Shown here: one piece after another, positions 29,731 through 40,559 of the stretch
How positions within the stretch are numbered: the first letter of the stretch is position 1
How the letters are laid out: each line of letters starts with the position of its first letter
Made by a program: the position numbers and the translations under genes
Notes under the pieces: model-generated
The model's input: the letters and a program-made list of their open reading frames with translations, nothing else
The model's database searches: none
What the model was told of the DNA's origin: nothing
Source: Nitzschia sp. pyKryTriq1
Taxonomy: Eukaryota; Bacillariophyta; Bacillariophyceae; Bacillariales; Bacillariaceae
Assembly (NCBI GenBank): GCA_956465555.1
Contig: OY101119.1
Span: 124,001 to 188,000, forward strand
Length of the DNA stretch: 64,000 nucleotides
Direction: 5' to 3'

Positions 29731-31748
29731 CCAGCAGCAGCATCATCACCATCTTATTATTCTGACGATATGCTGATTTCAAGAAGTAATGACCATCATC
29801 CAAGACGGCCTCATGATTCTCTTCCCGAATTTTTGGAGGATGCTTTGCGAATTGGTGTATCGAGTGGCAAAGTGTTGAGTTATTATTTTGCAGGAGAGAA
29901 GAAAGCTATTTCTGGTTCTTTTACCGGTAATAGCGACGAGGAGGTTTGCAAAGTCAAAGAAGAGTCATCGTTTCTTGATGATGATCCCGAGGACTTTTGG
30001 ATGGTGCATGATGAGATGCTGGTACAACCCGCGATGCTTGCACATCCAAACCCCAAAACGATTGCCATCTACTACTACTACTACTATTCCAGCCCTTCTT
30101 CTTCTTCCAGTACTACTTCGTCGGACCTGACCAATTTGTTGATTGGTCAAGTTCGACAAGTACTACGACACTCGAGTAGTACCGTCAAGAGTATTACCAT
30201 CTTTACTACGGCGGAGGATGAGGAGACAACGACAATAACTACTGAGGACGCTTTAGTGTTTGATATGCTGCTGCTCAAAGATGTCAAAGTCAATCATGTC
30301 ATTCTCGATCTCGATTTCAATGAGAAAGTTGTTAATGAGGATGGAGATGGGGATGACAATGCAAAGGTCCAAGTCTTTGATGTGGCGATTTTGAATCTTG
30401 GCACCGCGGCTACTACTACTACTAGTACCTTCGACCAAGAAGAAAAGGATACTAATACTTTCCAAAAGGCATGCCAGTTCTTCTCGGATCGCCTAGATGC
30501 TGAAGCTGGTGTATTGGTGACGACCTTGCCATCCCATACGAATATCTATGCTCGATTGAGAACGATCCAAACGAATCTAGTCGAACCGCGAGGCTTTGCC
30601 AAAGTTGCCGACTATCAAACGGCAGCGGCGGCGGCGTTTGGAAGGCAGCATTCGACGACTGCTTCGAACGACTACGACTACTACTACTTTGCCGTGGCGT
30701 TCAAGAATATTACCGGATATGCCCACTGGCATCTCAATGAAGCGGAATGGAACCTTCGAATCCATCAGCGTCTGCAACGCGACGACGTGGATACACCAGC
30801 ACCACCACTACCGCCACCTTTTATCTTTGATAGTGCGACCATGTTGACGCTCGCCTATCCCTCAAGGAAAACAGCCTGGGCGTTTTGTGAAATGGAATAC
30901 GGAGTCGAGGATTGTCCAAACAAGGAATTGGAGTATGGACTCAATCCCAATAATGCAAATGTGGCTTGGTCGGAGCTGGAGGTCAAACAAAGTACAGTGG
31001 GCGAATTGGCAGGCCGTGGCGTCTTTACAACGGTCGATGCTCCCAAGGGAACCTATTTGGAACGGAAAAGTAGCTCCAGTCCTGTTCGAGCCTCGTGGAC
31101 GACACTAGACATTGTCTTCTCCCTGATACGGGGAAATGAGCTTTTCGATCGGATGGGCTATGCCTTGGACTACTATTTTGATGGCTACGGATTCTACGAT
31201 GAACCATTTGTAAGGAGTTCGTGACAACGAGTATCGAAGCTGCTATCACAAAACGAGTAGTTGTCACTCACCAGCATGTGTGCTTTTTCTTCTTCATCTC
31301 TTGCTAATATTCCGGCTGCTGCTGTTTGGTGCTACAGGGTCGATTTGCCTTGACAGTAGATTCCGGAGTCCTGACTTTTTGTAATCACGGCTGCAATTCC
31401 ACTTGCAATATCGCCCTCCCCTTGTCGCAGAACGAATTTGAGATCGACTTGAGCTTACCACCTCCCCCCGATTTCTTTGACGAACAACACGCCGTGTATG
31501 ATCCTCTGTTTGAACGGACTCTCCCTTTTGAATCCTCAATTGCGAGAGCCTCGAAAGATATTCGCGCCGGAGAGGAGCTTTTTGACAACTATCTCCGTTT
31601 CGGTGGGGAGTCGTATTTTGAAGATCAAGTAATGGCACTCCGAGAACAATGTGGCCAAGGTGTTGCAGGCGAGATTGAGAGATTTCAAAACATGGCGGCG
31701 TCGTCCAACAAGAAGAGGGTCGTCCCACCAGCAGATCATGTGCTCTGA
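29440..31748 (+). CDS. Spermidine-synthase-like / SET-domain fusion protein, divergent third paralog
   Basis: Two exons, 29440-31209 and 31338-31748, joined phase 0 across a GTAAGG...CTACAG intron; 726 residues. An arginine-rich N-terminus precedes a hydrophobic anchor (about 48-75). The aminopropyltransferase resemblance is clearer than in its paralogs: VHDEMLVQPAMLAHPNPK (near 187-204) matches the yHEMlvHPallahPnPk block of spermidine synthases, followed by VFDVAILNLG where those enzymes have a catalytic Asp, and LNEAEWNLRIHQRL. The cofactor loop is replaced by poly-Tyr and Ser. The SET part has GELAGRGVF, FDGYGFYDEPF then GRFALTVDSGVLTFCNHGC, and GEELFDNYLRFGG. The intron falls inside the SET domain; the two tandem copies have no intron there. 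Confidence 0.8.
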
Positions 31749-32425
31749 TAGGATGTGCGCATGTCATAATATTCTCCGATATCATGGTAGATGCTCGTTC
31801 CTGCTCTATTCTCCACTCTACTAGTAGCTCGAGAGTAGACGTAGATCTACCACAAGTAGCTCTACTCGTGATACTTCTTGATGGAATGCCTTATTCGACA
31901 ACGCGCCGCTGATTGCTTATGCTTCACCACTGCTCTTATCATTCATAAAGTTCTTCTTCTTGCTGAAATAAGGTCGGTACCGCCCGGTAGTGTCTTCTTC
32001 CTTCGAAAGTTACAAACTTTGAAAATCGTCGGCTCACCGACCGCGTCCATAGAAATAATATCATCAGAACGATGTTCTCCTATCATGCGAACGGAGACAT
32101 CGTGCCAATATCAATTATGCCCCCCTGCCTGCATGATGATGTGTCGGTGATCGTGCTCGCTGTCCTCTCTACATTACGAGTGCGTTAAACCATGCTTTCG
32201 GTTCATGCTAATATCATCAGTCAAATTTTATTACAAAATGTTGCCGCTATTCACAGCTGAGCGCAACAGCCTGCACTTCACGACTCGAGCCCTTGCTTCC
32301 TCGAAGTTCTTCGTGCGATCTTCTTTTCTTTCTTAACCGCGACAGTGTTGTTGCCGACATCCATAAAGAGTGCATCCAGCTATTACAACACCACCACCAA
32401 CAACACCAACAACAACATCAACAAG
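31749..32425. other. Intergenic region
   Basis: CTAGTAG-type microrepeats at about 31815-31870, then promoter-like sequence and a CAACAACAC run just before the next gene. No gene is seen. Confidence 0.6.
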
Positions 32426-32956
32426 ATGAAATATTACGTTTCGGTCACTGGACTGCAAGTCAAGAGTGTATGGCATCTGCCGCTCTTCTTCCGGTACGCG
32501 ATAAAAAGTATCACGCAAGCCCAAGCGGCTGCTGGAAATATTGACACTCGCACTGGCTATCGCAATGGCGTCCGTCATACATTGACGATATGGGAAGACA
32601 AGATGAGCATGCTTCGATTCATGAGAGCGGGAGCGCATGCCGAAGCAATGAAGGCAACGAATGAGTTGAGCGTACCGGAAAGCACGAAAGTATATGGGTA
32701 CGAATCCGACACAATTCCCACATGGGACGAAGCACTGGCACTATGGGAAGTTCACGGAATGCGACATGGAAAAGTGTTCAAAGCGCCTACTAGTACTACT
32801 CCAACGATATCCAATGGAAAGTCGCTGCCTGGAACTACCAAGGTTATCGCTCTCTTGACGATTATCACCATAGTCTCAGTGCTGGTACGCGTTGACTACG
32901 CGACTTTGATATTGCAGCCGACCAAACAGTTTGCTGCCTCTCTCATGAAAGCGTAG
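32426..32956 (+). CDS. Dimeric alpha/beta-barrel (ABM/DUF3291-like) protein with C-terminal membrane anchor
   Basis: A 176-residue protein from the ATG at 32426; an open frame extends upstream without ATG. Residues 2-95 resemble small dimeric ferredoxin-like barrel proteins of the monooxygenase/DUF3291 group: YYVSVTGLQVKS, a helix with QAQAAAGNI, HTLTIWEDKMSMLRFM and GAHAEAM. The region WDEALALWEVHGMRHGKVF may finish the fold. A hydrophobic helix near residues 137-157 (VIALLTIITIVSVLV) suggests tail anchoring. The bacterial relatives are poorly characterised, so no substrate is proposed. Confidence 0.6.
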   Translation: MKYYVSVTGLQVKSVWHLPLFFRYAIKSITQAQAAAGNIDTRTGYRNGVRHTLTIWEDKMSMLRFMRAGAHAEAMKATNELSVPESTKVYGYESDTIPTWDEALALWEVHGMRHGKVFKAPTSTTPTISNGKSLPGTTKVIALLTIITIVSVLVRVDYATLILQPTKQFAASLMKA

Positions 32957-33034
32957 AAATGCTAAAATAGTAGTCGTCTTTTATCATATACTCTTACATA
33001 GTCGTATCCTTGTTGTTGTTGTTGTTGTTGTTTA

Positions 33035-36000
33035 TTAAGACCAATACACGTGGGAGATTTTGAATGTTCTTTCCCGCGCGCATCCAGTGATTCGAACGGC
33101 GACTTCCACTTCCTTTTCGACTCCTCCCGTATAGTTGGGGTCTTTGAGGAGTGTCATTGTTTCGACCACTCGTTGGACTTGATTCCTTCGAGCTTCGAAT
33201 TCTTCCAGATTGAGTGAGGTGATTTGGCCGTCAATGGCATACTCAAAATGGAAATCAGCACAGTACGGAGGAGCGCCTTGCTTGAGATTTCTTCCATTCG
33301 TCATCATACTGCCATCGTGACGACTCATAGCTGCAGTGCTATTGTTGCTGCTGTTTTTGCTGCTGCTGTTGTTGTTGTTGTTCTTTCCATCGTCATGATC
33401 ATTTCGCAGCGCACTACTACTATTAGTACGTGTTGTCCGTCTTCCTTCTTCGTTGTTGATAGAGGTCCAACCATTCGTCACTGAATCCTCACCGGTGAGA
33501 TGCCAGCTCTCGATTTTGATGACAATAAAACCATTCTTCAAGTTGGGAATGTTCATGACGACCCATCCACTGTAGCCATCGAACAGCATTCCATTTCGTC
33601 CATCATTATGGCCATAGAGCATACAGGTGTTCGATGCGCCCCGATTACAAAAGGAATCGACAGACCCGTCACAAAACGAGTCGCCCGCATATTGGTCCAA
33701 CCAGATTCCTTTTCCAACGGGGACCTTGGGTGGTGCTGCTGCTCCTGCTGTTGCTGCTGATGGTTTGACATAGAACGAGTCGGCATAGTTGGGATTCAAA
33801 ACGGACCGAAATTCGACTCCATTCTCGACGATATTCAAGACATCGATCGCACCGGGCGGAGGATGCAAGGCCGGATTGAATACATCTGGTGCTTGGTAAA
33901 TATTCTCTTCGGGTTTGTTGATAGCAGCCACTTGCTCGGCGGGCATGATGGAGCGAAGGCTGGTCAGGTCTGGAAAAGCCCGTGGGGTGAATTCCGTTCG
34001 TGCCTAGATAGTAGAGGGTGGAAGAGGAAAAGACAAAGGTTGAGCAAGACGACAAATAGCGAGACGAACGACCAACAGCACTCAACAACAGCAATCAACA
34101 TACTGCTGAGCAGCTACTAACACTTACTTGCATCGGATAGTTGCAGACAAATGCCAAATCTCGCGAGGCATAATTGTTGCACCAACCCACATCGGGCCCT
34201 AGTCCTTGAACCTTGGACCGAATATTGTCGTAATATGCCGTGACGTGCCAAGCCTCATCCGGCAAGACATATCCTGCCGATGCAGTATCATTCCACGTCG
34301 TCAAGGCCTCCTTGAGGGCGGTCAAAATCGTAAAGGCCAAGATCCGTCCGGTCACTTGATGTTTGCGATTTCCGGGATGCCACTTGGCCCGGCCTCCCAT
34401 CCCACCCTGTTTGGCCGGCGGTGTAAACCCATCGTCCCGATCCACCCAACACACACCCGAATATTCATTGTCTCGACACACTTGAAACAATTCTCCCGTA
34501 CATCGTACATATTGAGCCGCCCAGGGAATGGAATCAATGTCATCAATATTGGTCAATTCTTGAATGCCCGCAAATCCTGTTCCTTGTACTCCGACATCGG
34601 CATCGGCATGATCGTGCAAGATGGACAAAATTTGTGGAAAGAGTCCCCACAGGACGGGTACCTTTCCACCACCAACACCACCACCACCACCCAGCAAGGC
34701 TTGGCGGGCAAAGGTATCCAGTGCTTCGGGTTCTTTTTCCGTCATGCTGGAATCCCACATGAGGATATCGACATCTGCTGGACCATAAATGCTTCCGGCA
34801 CCCAATCCATTATGGATCGTACCGAGTCCTCCATTTCCAAAGTTACGAGCTTGATGACGGACTCCTAGCCGAGCAAAGACGGCTTCCAAAATCCATTGTA
34901 CTTGCAATGTATAGGATTGTGAAAAGTGATTTCTGAAGGTATGTTTGTTTGTTTGTACAAAAGAGGAAGAACTGTGAGTCAAGCATCGGGAACAAACAAA
35001 AGTAGTAGTAGTACTACTTTGTACTGTCAAACCAAACCAAACCAAACCAATCCAAGAGCAGTCAGACAGTCAGGTAGTATAGTAGTACAGTAGTATAGTA
35101 CTGTACCACACTTACACACTTACCCATGTCCTGCCGAAGCCGAATGTCCCCCCATGGCAAAGACAAATACATCTTCCGTCATGACGGCATGTAACAATCG
35201 TCGTTGCAATCCTTTCCAACTTCGTGTCGTCGTCCAACCACCTTTCGACCCTTGATAGTCCTTGGAAAAGGCCACATCGGCCAATTTTTCCACGTCATGA
35301 TACACTAAATCAAACATTTCAGTGCTGCTAGTTGGTTTTTGTTGCGGTTCTTGTTGTCCCGCCGGAGAAAAGAATCCATATTCGGCCAAAATGGCATTTT
35401 GGGCCCGTTCGACCAATTCCAAAGCATGAGGAAGAAATTTGGATAGATACTCGGTATCCGTTTGCCAGGCATTGGATGGAAATTCGGAACGTGGAATGTC
35501 TCGATTGGAATACTTTTCATAGGGAATAAAGGGTCTTGTCGTCGTCGACGACGACGACGATCCCTTGTCGTCGTCATCCACCAAGGTCCAACTCCCCCAT
35601 TGTTCCGTCATGGCTTGTCGATCGGCATCACTCAGGGGTTGTCCGCGACGAGTATAGGTATACCGATTGTTGTCGTTGTTGTTGTTGTTGTTGGAAGTGG
35701 CAGCCACCGGAGCAGCCACCGGAGCAGCAGCAGCCACGGGAGCAGCAGGGACAGGATCCTTTGGGGTTGTATCCTCCTCCGCAGCTGATGCGGGTGGAGT
35801 ATTACTAGCTTCTGTTGCTGCTGGCGTAATATTGCTCGGCGATGGCGGATGTTGTTGCTCTTGTTGTTGTTGTTGGGGTGGTGGTGATGATGATGATGAT
35901 GCTCCTGCTCCTGCTGCTGCTGCTGGTGGCGGTTCCTTGTGAGTGACGTGCCCGTGCAAACCATCCATATCGGGTGCATTATTGCCACCACTACCACCAC

Positions 36001-36322
36001 CACCAGTAGTAGTAGTACTAATATTACTTCGTTGAAATTCCATCTTGTCACCAAGCAGCAATACCAATACAGCAACTGCAATGCCCACAACGACTCTTCC
36101 AAAAAATCCCAGCGAAAACGAGGATGAAGATGATGACGACAATGATGTTGTTGTTGCTGTTGCTGCACCCCGCCGCAGCATTAATCCATCTCGTCCTCCC
36201 GTCACTTCTTCGCGAAGGCTCTCGAGCTCTTCTTCATCGATGTGAATATTGTTGTTGTGGTTGTTGTTGTTGGTGGTGGTGGTGGTGTTGTAACGGGTCG
36301 GTCGACCCAGTTGGATCGGCAT
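33035..36322 (-). CDS. Type II membrane (Golgi-type) protein with GHSxxxGHGN motif
   Basis: Three exons on the minus strand: 36322-35124, 34932-34128, 34003-33035; 990 residues, all junctions GT-AG and frame-consistent. The start is the first ATG in frame (MPIQLGRPTRY). A single span (FFGRVVVGIAVAVLVLLLG) near residues 70-95 is followed by a long low-complexity stem rich in Ala, Pro, Gln and Asn, as in Golgi type II enzymes. The lumenal part has YTRRGQPLSDADRQAMTEQWG, then VFVFAMGGHSASAGHGNHFSQSY spread over the first splice junction, and GPADVDILMWDSSMTE. A Ser in a G-H-S-x3-G-H-G-N setting with a later D-x-x-M-W-D is reminiscent of SGNH-type hydrolases, but this is only a resemblance. I believe related proteins occur in other stramenopiles without known function. 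Confidence 0.7.
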
Positions 36323-36852
36323 ATTGATATAGTTCGCAATATCAATCAATCAATCAATCTTCCAAGCAAGCAAGCAAGCTAGCAAGCAAACAAGCTCCCA
36401 ACAACTCAAACTCAAACTCAAACTCCGAGTTGCTGCTGCTGCTGCTGCTGCTGCTACTAGAGTAGAGATTTGTAGTATTAGACCAGATCCGCAACCGGAT
36501 GAGAGAGATGATGAGAATGAATGAATGAATGAATGCAATGTTTTTTAACGATACTACCAGGTACCGCGTACTATCTATTCGTATCGTACCGGCTACCGGT
36601 AAGAACTGTTTGCAGGTACAGGTCTACCAGCTACTAGAAGTAGAGTCTGTACCAGTATGAGTGCTCGCATACTGCTACGCTACTGTCTGTGTACCAGTAC
36701 TCGGACTACTCTACCGGTACCTACGGGTAGTAGGAGGTACCTATGCCTGCCGTACATACGGTAGATTTTTTGGCTCCCTGCTCGCGCCCGGCCGCCCGCC
36801 TGCAGAGATTAAGGGGGGACAATTCCATGAAAGTGGTCGTGTAAGTCGACAA
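36323..36852. other. Intergenic region between two minus-strand genes
   Basis: Carries CAAG and GCT microsatellites, GAAT repeats, clustered TACCGGTA palindromes (36590-36720) and one arm of a dispersed inverted repeat at 36788-36836. It includes the promoter of the GHSxxxGHGN gene. No gene is seen. Confidence 0.6.
36788..36836 (+). repeat. Dispersed repeat, arm A (inverted relative to 40169-40235)
   Basis: Contains CCGGCCGCCCGCCTGCA then AGATTAAGGGGGGACAATTC and CATGAAAGTGG. The reverse complement of 40169-40235 has the same words in the same order, with about 17 extra bases between them. Confidence 0.8.
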
Positions 36853-38791
36853 CTAATAGTAATATAAATCAGATTTGTTCGTCTGCTGTTGCTGCTGCTG
36901 CTGCTGCTTTTTCGATTGCTGGATTCGCAAGTTCCGAAAGCCGTGTCGGATACGTTCCAGACTGGTTTCCTCATCGACTTCGGTCCAGGCTTCGTTTTTA
37001 GTAGAATACAAGAGAAATCGGCATTCTGTTTGGGCTCTCAACGCCAAATAGACATCTTGTACGACAATGGTCTTGAGGCCGCCACGGGACGGTGCCGCAT
37101 CAAAGTCGGCCAAACGATCCTCGAGCAGTTGTCTCATGTAGTGATTGCCTGGGTGATTCTTCCAACGTGGACCTCGACCCAAAACGACATCATTGGGTCT
37201 GGGTGGAGGGACGACGACGACCACTCCCCCACCTCCTCCTCCGTCACCATCTCTTCCTCCTCCTCCCCCCCCTTCTTGGAATTGAAAAGGTGTCCTCGAA
37301 GAAGAAGTAGAAGAAGTAGTTGTTGTATTTGTAGAAGAAGAAGCGTTTTGTATCCATTGCTTGTGGTATTGCAAATCCAACGAGATGCCATCGTCCAATA
37401 TGGGCAGTACGTCAAACGGAATCCCAAAGGTGGTAAGATTATTCCGACATTCCCGACTGGATCCAAAATGTGTCCGCAATCGACATCGATATCTGGATTC
37501 TAGAAAAGGTATGCTTTTCGTGCACACTTCGGTCAATGAAAAATCGTCCGTACAAAAGTGGACGGCCGCCACACGGGCCGGCATACAAGGAAAGGTCGCC
37601 ACGAGGGGGGGGACACGTCCGATACGTTTCTCGTTGCTATCATCGTCGTCATCGTCTTGCTTGAAACGCCACATGATGTAGACTATTCCTCGCTTGGAAA
37701 TTTCTTCATCGCGAGTGGCCATAATACCTGACCAAAACAACAATTTGGACTGTTCCAATATAATTGTACGATTGCATAGAGTAGAAGGGAGAAAAACGAG
37801 ATGGCAAAATAATGAGTGAGAGGAAGAGAGAGAAAAGATATTGTGCAGACGACTCCATGAGATACAGTAGAGTAGCACCACAGTAAAGTACGAGTAAAAT
37901 GGAATACACTACCAGACATACCAAGACTTCATTTGGGTCATAATCATTGCAAACGCGTGTGCATTGCAGAATAATTGCCCTTCCACTTCGATCCCGCTGT
38001 CGTAGGACTTGTATCCCTCCATCTTCCAATGCTTGACGTTCCAGCAGCCCCGGCGCTGCCAGCCCTCCTGTCAGATGCTCCAGCCCAAGATCCGTTCCCA
38101 CCAGTCCCGGACCAAAGAAATTGCATTTGGCTTCGATGTGCCGCAACACGCGCACGGCTGCTTTGGAGACGTGGAATGACTCGGCTCGTAAACAACTCAA
38201 CATTAACCTTTGCATAAACTCGGGTGATGACTGCGCCGTTTGCCGATATAAATTATGGACCATCGTGCTGTCCAAGAAGCAACTTGAACTTGAACTTGAA
38301 CTTGTAGTAGTAGCGGAACAATCATCGCTGATGGACGAAGTCATCGTCGACGAATCCTCGTAGATCGAGTTTTGTTCTTGTTTATGATTTTGATTTTGAC
38401 TTCCGTTCATCAGTTGAAAAGCCAACTCGAGCAATTTGGTTTGAACCAACTCGGGCGTTTCATGGATGGGTGTCGACACTCCATGAACATCGTAAAGAGA
38501 TTCTTCGCGGTCTTCGGACGTGACACTCTCCAGCAGTGCCGAGGGGACATCATGAATGTTTTGCTGGGCGAAGAGTTTCGTTATCGCTTCCATTCTTTGC
38601 ACTTCTTGCGCGTGTATTCCTTCGCCGTTGTCTCCATCAGGCATGTTGCTGTCTTGAGCCATGTTGGGATTGATGGCATTGTTATTATTGCAGCTGATGC
38701 CGCTGCTGGATACGACTTGTTCTGATGCTGATGGCCCCAACACTAGCGGTGCCTCGTCTCCATCATCTCCGTTATTGCGTAATGAGTTCAT
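36853..38791 (-). CDS. CRAL-TRIO-like protein with C-terminal DUF6824 domain
   Basis: Two exons, 38791-37922 and 37749-36853, with a 172-bp intron; 588 residues. The junction gives DPNEVL then SKLLFWSGIMATRDEEISKRG, which continues the expected helix; a nearer AG acceptor would break frame. The N-terminal 190 residues are disordered and Ser/Asn/Gln-rich. Residues about 195-450 resemble a lipid-binding CRAL-TRIO-like fold seen in diatom proteins: a helical lead (LRAESFHVSKAAVRVLRHIE), QVLRQRDRSGRAIILQ, and VAAVHFCTDDFSLTEV. The C-terminus (about 490-575) is DUF6824: NDVVLGRGPRWKNHPGNHYM, CRFLLYSTKNEAWTEVDEE, RIRHGFRNLR. DUF6824 is abundant in diatoms and has been guessed to bind nucleic acid; no function is known. 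Confidence 0.8.
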
Positions 38792-39460
38792 ATTATTCTC
38801 TCTTATCTACCTCGTGCAGTATTTTTACTTGTATGTATATCTTCGCCGATGGTCGGTTCGATGATAGTGTAACACTTCTATCGCAGCACTATATATTACA
38901 AGAACAAAGATTGATGCGATGATCTTATGTTCAAATAAAGAGGAAATAGAGGCATTTATTACTTTTTCACTGCTTTATTACGTGCACGATAAACTCGGAA
39001 TTCGAAGAAACGGTACTGGTATCGGCAATGCATGGAGGACGTTCGTCATGCACCTACAGTCATCAGTCACAGTCACGCGCAAATGCGAAGAAGAATGAAG
39101 GCCATAGCAAGAAAGTGCAAGGCCGGTTGTTCTCGGAGCAAAAAAGAATTGTCCTTTCGTTATGTAATTGTGTCGCAACGACAGTTGTTCTCAGATTGGT
39201 GCCTTTCGCCAGCCCGGGTACTTAACAAAGAGGAGAACATTGGCTTCTTTTTGTTCCACAGGCATTTGCGGTATGGATAGCAGAATGAATATTGGTATAA
39301 TGGGTACTTGTAGTAGCGCACAAGGTGGTGTGTTATTATTATGGTGTTTGTGTGGTGTGTGTGGTCATCGGTGATCGGATGCACTGGAGTTGTGGCCAGC
39401 GGATTGGTAGCGGATTACCCCGGGTCATAGGCATATATATAGCCATCTGGCACAATGGCA

Positions 39461-39535
39461 AGAATCCGCCGTGAAACCGCAACTTCCCGCTAAGAAACCC
39501 ATATGATGCCGATTCCGTAGCTAACAATCCGCTAT
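39461..39535. repeat. Degenerate 11-bp repeat, block 1
   Basis: Words of the form AATCCGCC, AAACCGCA, TTCCCGCT, AATCCGCT recur at spacing of about 10-11 bases. Same family as the larger block at 39609. Confidence 0.55.
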
Positions 39536-39608
39536 TCGAGTCACAATGACCCTGTTGACATGTCCATAATATCAATCAAATTCGATCACTGGCGCGCATT
39601 CGCGTGCA

Positions 39609-39820
39609 CTAACCGCCACCCTCCCGCCACCATCCCTTCCCGAACCCGCCGAGGAACAGCGAACAACCCACCATTCCCGCCGCCACGAAACTGCTAAGAA
39701 TCTTCCACGAATCCGCTACTCCCACCGCCAGCAATCCGCCACCGCGCAGCGATGTTCCCGCCATAACACTGCCAGGAAACCGCCACGCCAAACACGCTAG
39801 GAATACGCTGCGAATACGCC
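39609..39820. repeat. Degenerate 11-bp repeat, block 2
   Basis: About 19 units with consensus near GAATCCGCCAC follow each other at 11-bp steps, with occasional 12- or 14-bp units, for example CTAACCGCCAC, CCTCCCGCCAC, CGAATCCGCTA, GCAATCCGCCA, GGAAACCGCCA, CGAATACGCCA. The CCGC core recurs in phase although few units are identical, so the periodicity is old or is maintained by selection. Confidence 0.75.
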
Positions 39821-40168
39821 ATTGCAATACACACGGTCTACGCGACTCGTACGACCATAGTCTGCCCGTCGTCGGTAGATAATGTCCTGAAGGATCTTCC
39901 ACGCTAGTGCGCGCCGTGCATGCGCAGACGCCCTAGCCACGACCAGATGCCGACGCACGCCGGCCTCATACATATGGTTTGAACTATCCTCTATTACATA
40001 TGAACATAAGTAACCGTGCCCGTGTCCCGATCAACAACACGTAATATCGCGCGGAAAGGTTCAATGGGGTGCTTGCCCCATTGCGGTTCAATGGGGTACT
40101 TACATACCACCATGATGTGATGCGCGCCCATGAAATTTTGGATTCTGATGAGTCATTCGGAGCACCGG

Positions 40169-40235
40169 CCACTTTCATGGAATTGTCCCCCTTTTACTTC
40201 CCTCCCCCCCTTAATCTATGCAGGCGGGCGGCCGG
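40169..40235 (-). repeat. Dispersed repeat, arm B
   Basis: Reverse-complement copy of 36788-36836 with an insertion of about 17 bases (TTTTACTTCCCTCC region). The two arms flank the whole CRAL-TRIO/DUF6824 gene and the 11-bp repeat. Confidence 0.8.
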
Positions 40236-40559
40236 ACGTACGCGCGGCACCGGTTCGTTCAGTTCGTACCGGTACCGGCACTACTAACTGTACGAACCCA
40301 TCACACGTTCGTAACGTCCGTATCCAACAAAAGCAAGAAACCATGCAAGACACATCATCATGTAGCATGAAGCAGAGCGCAAGCCACAATAAGCATCATC
40401 CAGCGCATCAATCGAAATCGGCCATCGGCATATCACCGCACCGCATAAGACTAATACCGCGGTATCTAATACTACACTCTCTTTGCATTTTATTCGGTAG
40501 CAGTGATAGGAGACTTGAACGAAAACCGCAATAATATACAATATCAAAATAGGAATAGG

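Larger units (their letters stand above)
38792..40559. other. Divergent intergenic region with 11-bp periodic repeat
   Basis: No gene is supported over 1.8 kb. It holds two blocks of a degenerate 11-bp repeat (39461-39535 and 39609-39820), a GT-rich stretch near 39330-39370, the second arm of a dispersed inverted repeat (40169-40235) and TACCGGTACCGG near 40256. It contains the promoters of the DUF6824 and PPR genes. Confidence 0.65.

Noticed and set aside
37706-37921. Exon 1 reading on to 37706 in the DUF6824 gene
   Set aside because: Sequence after GTATGT is hydrophobic noise; the spliced form restores the family's expected helix.
39609-39902. 97-codon minus-strand frame rich in Gly and Ala
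   Set aside because: It follows the 11-bp GC-rich repeat; openness is explained by the repeat composition.
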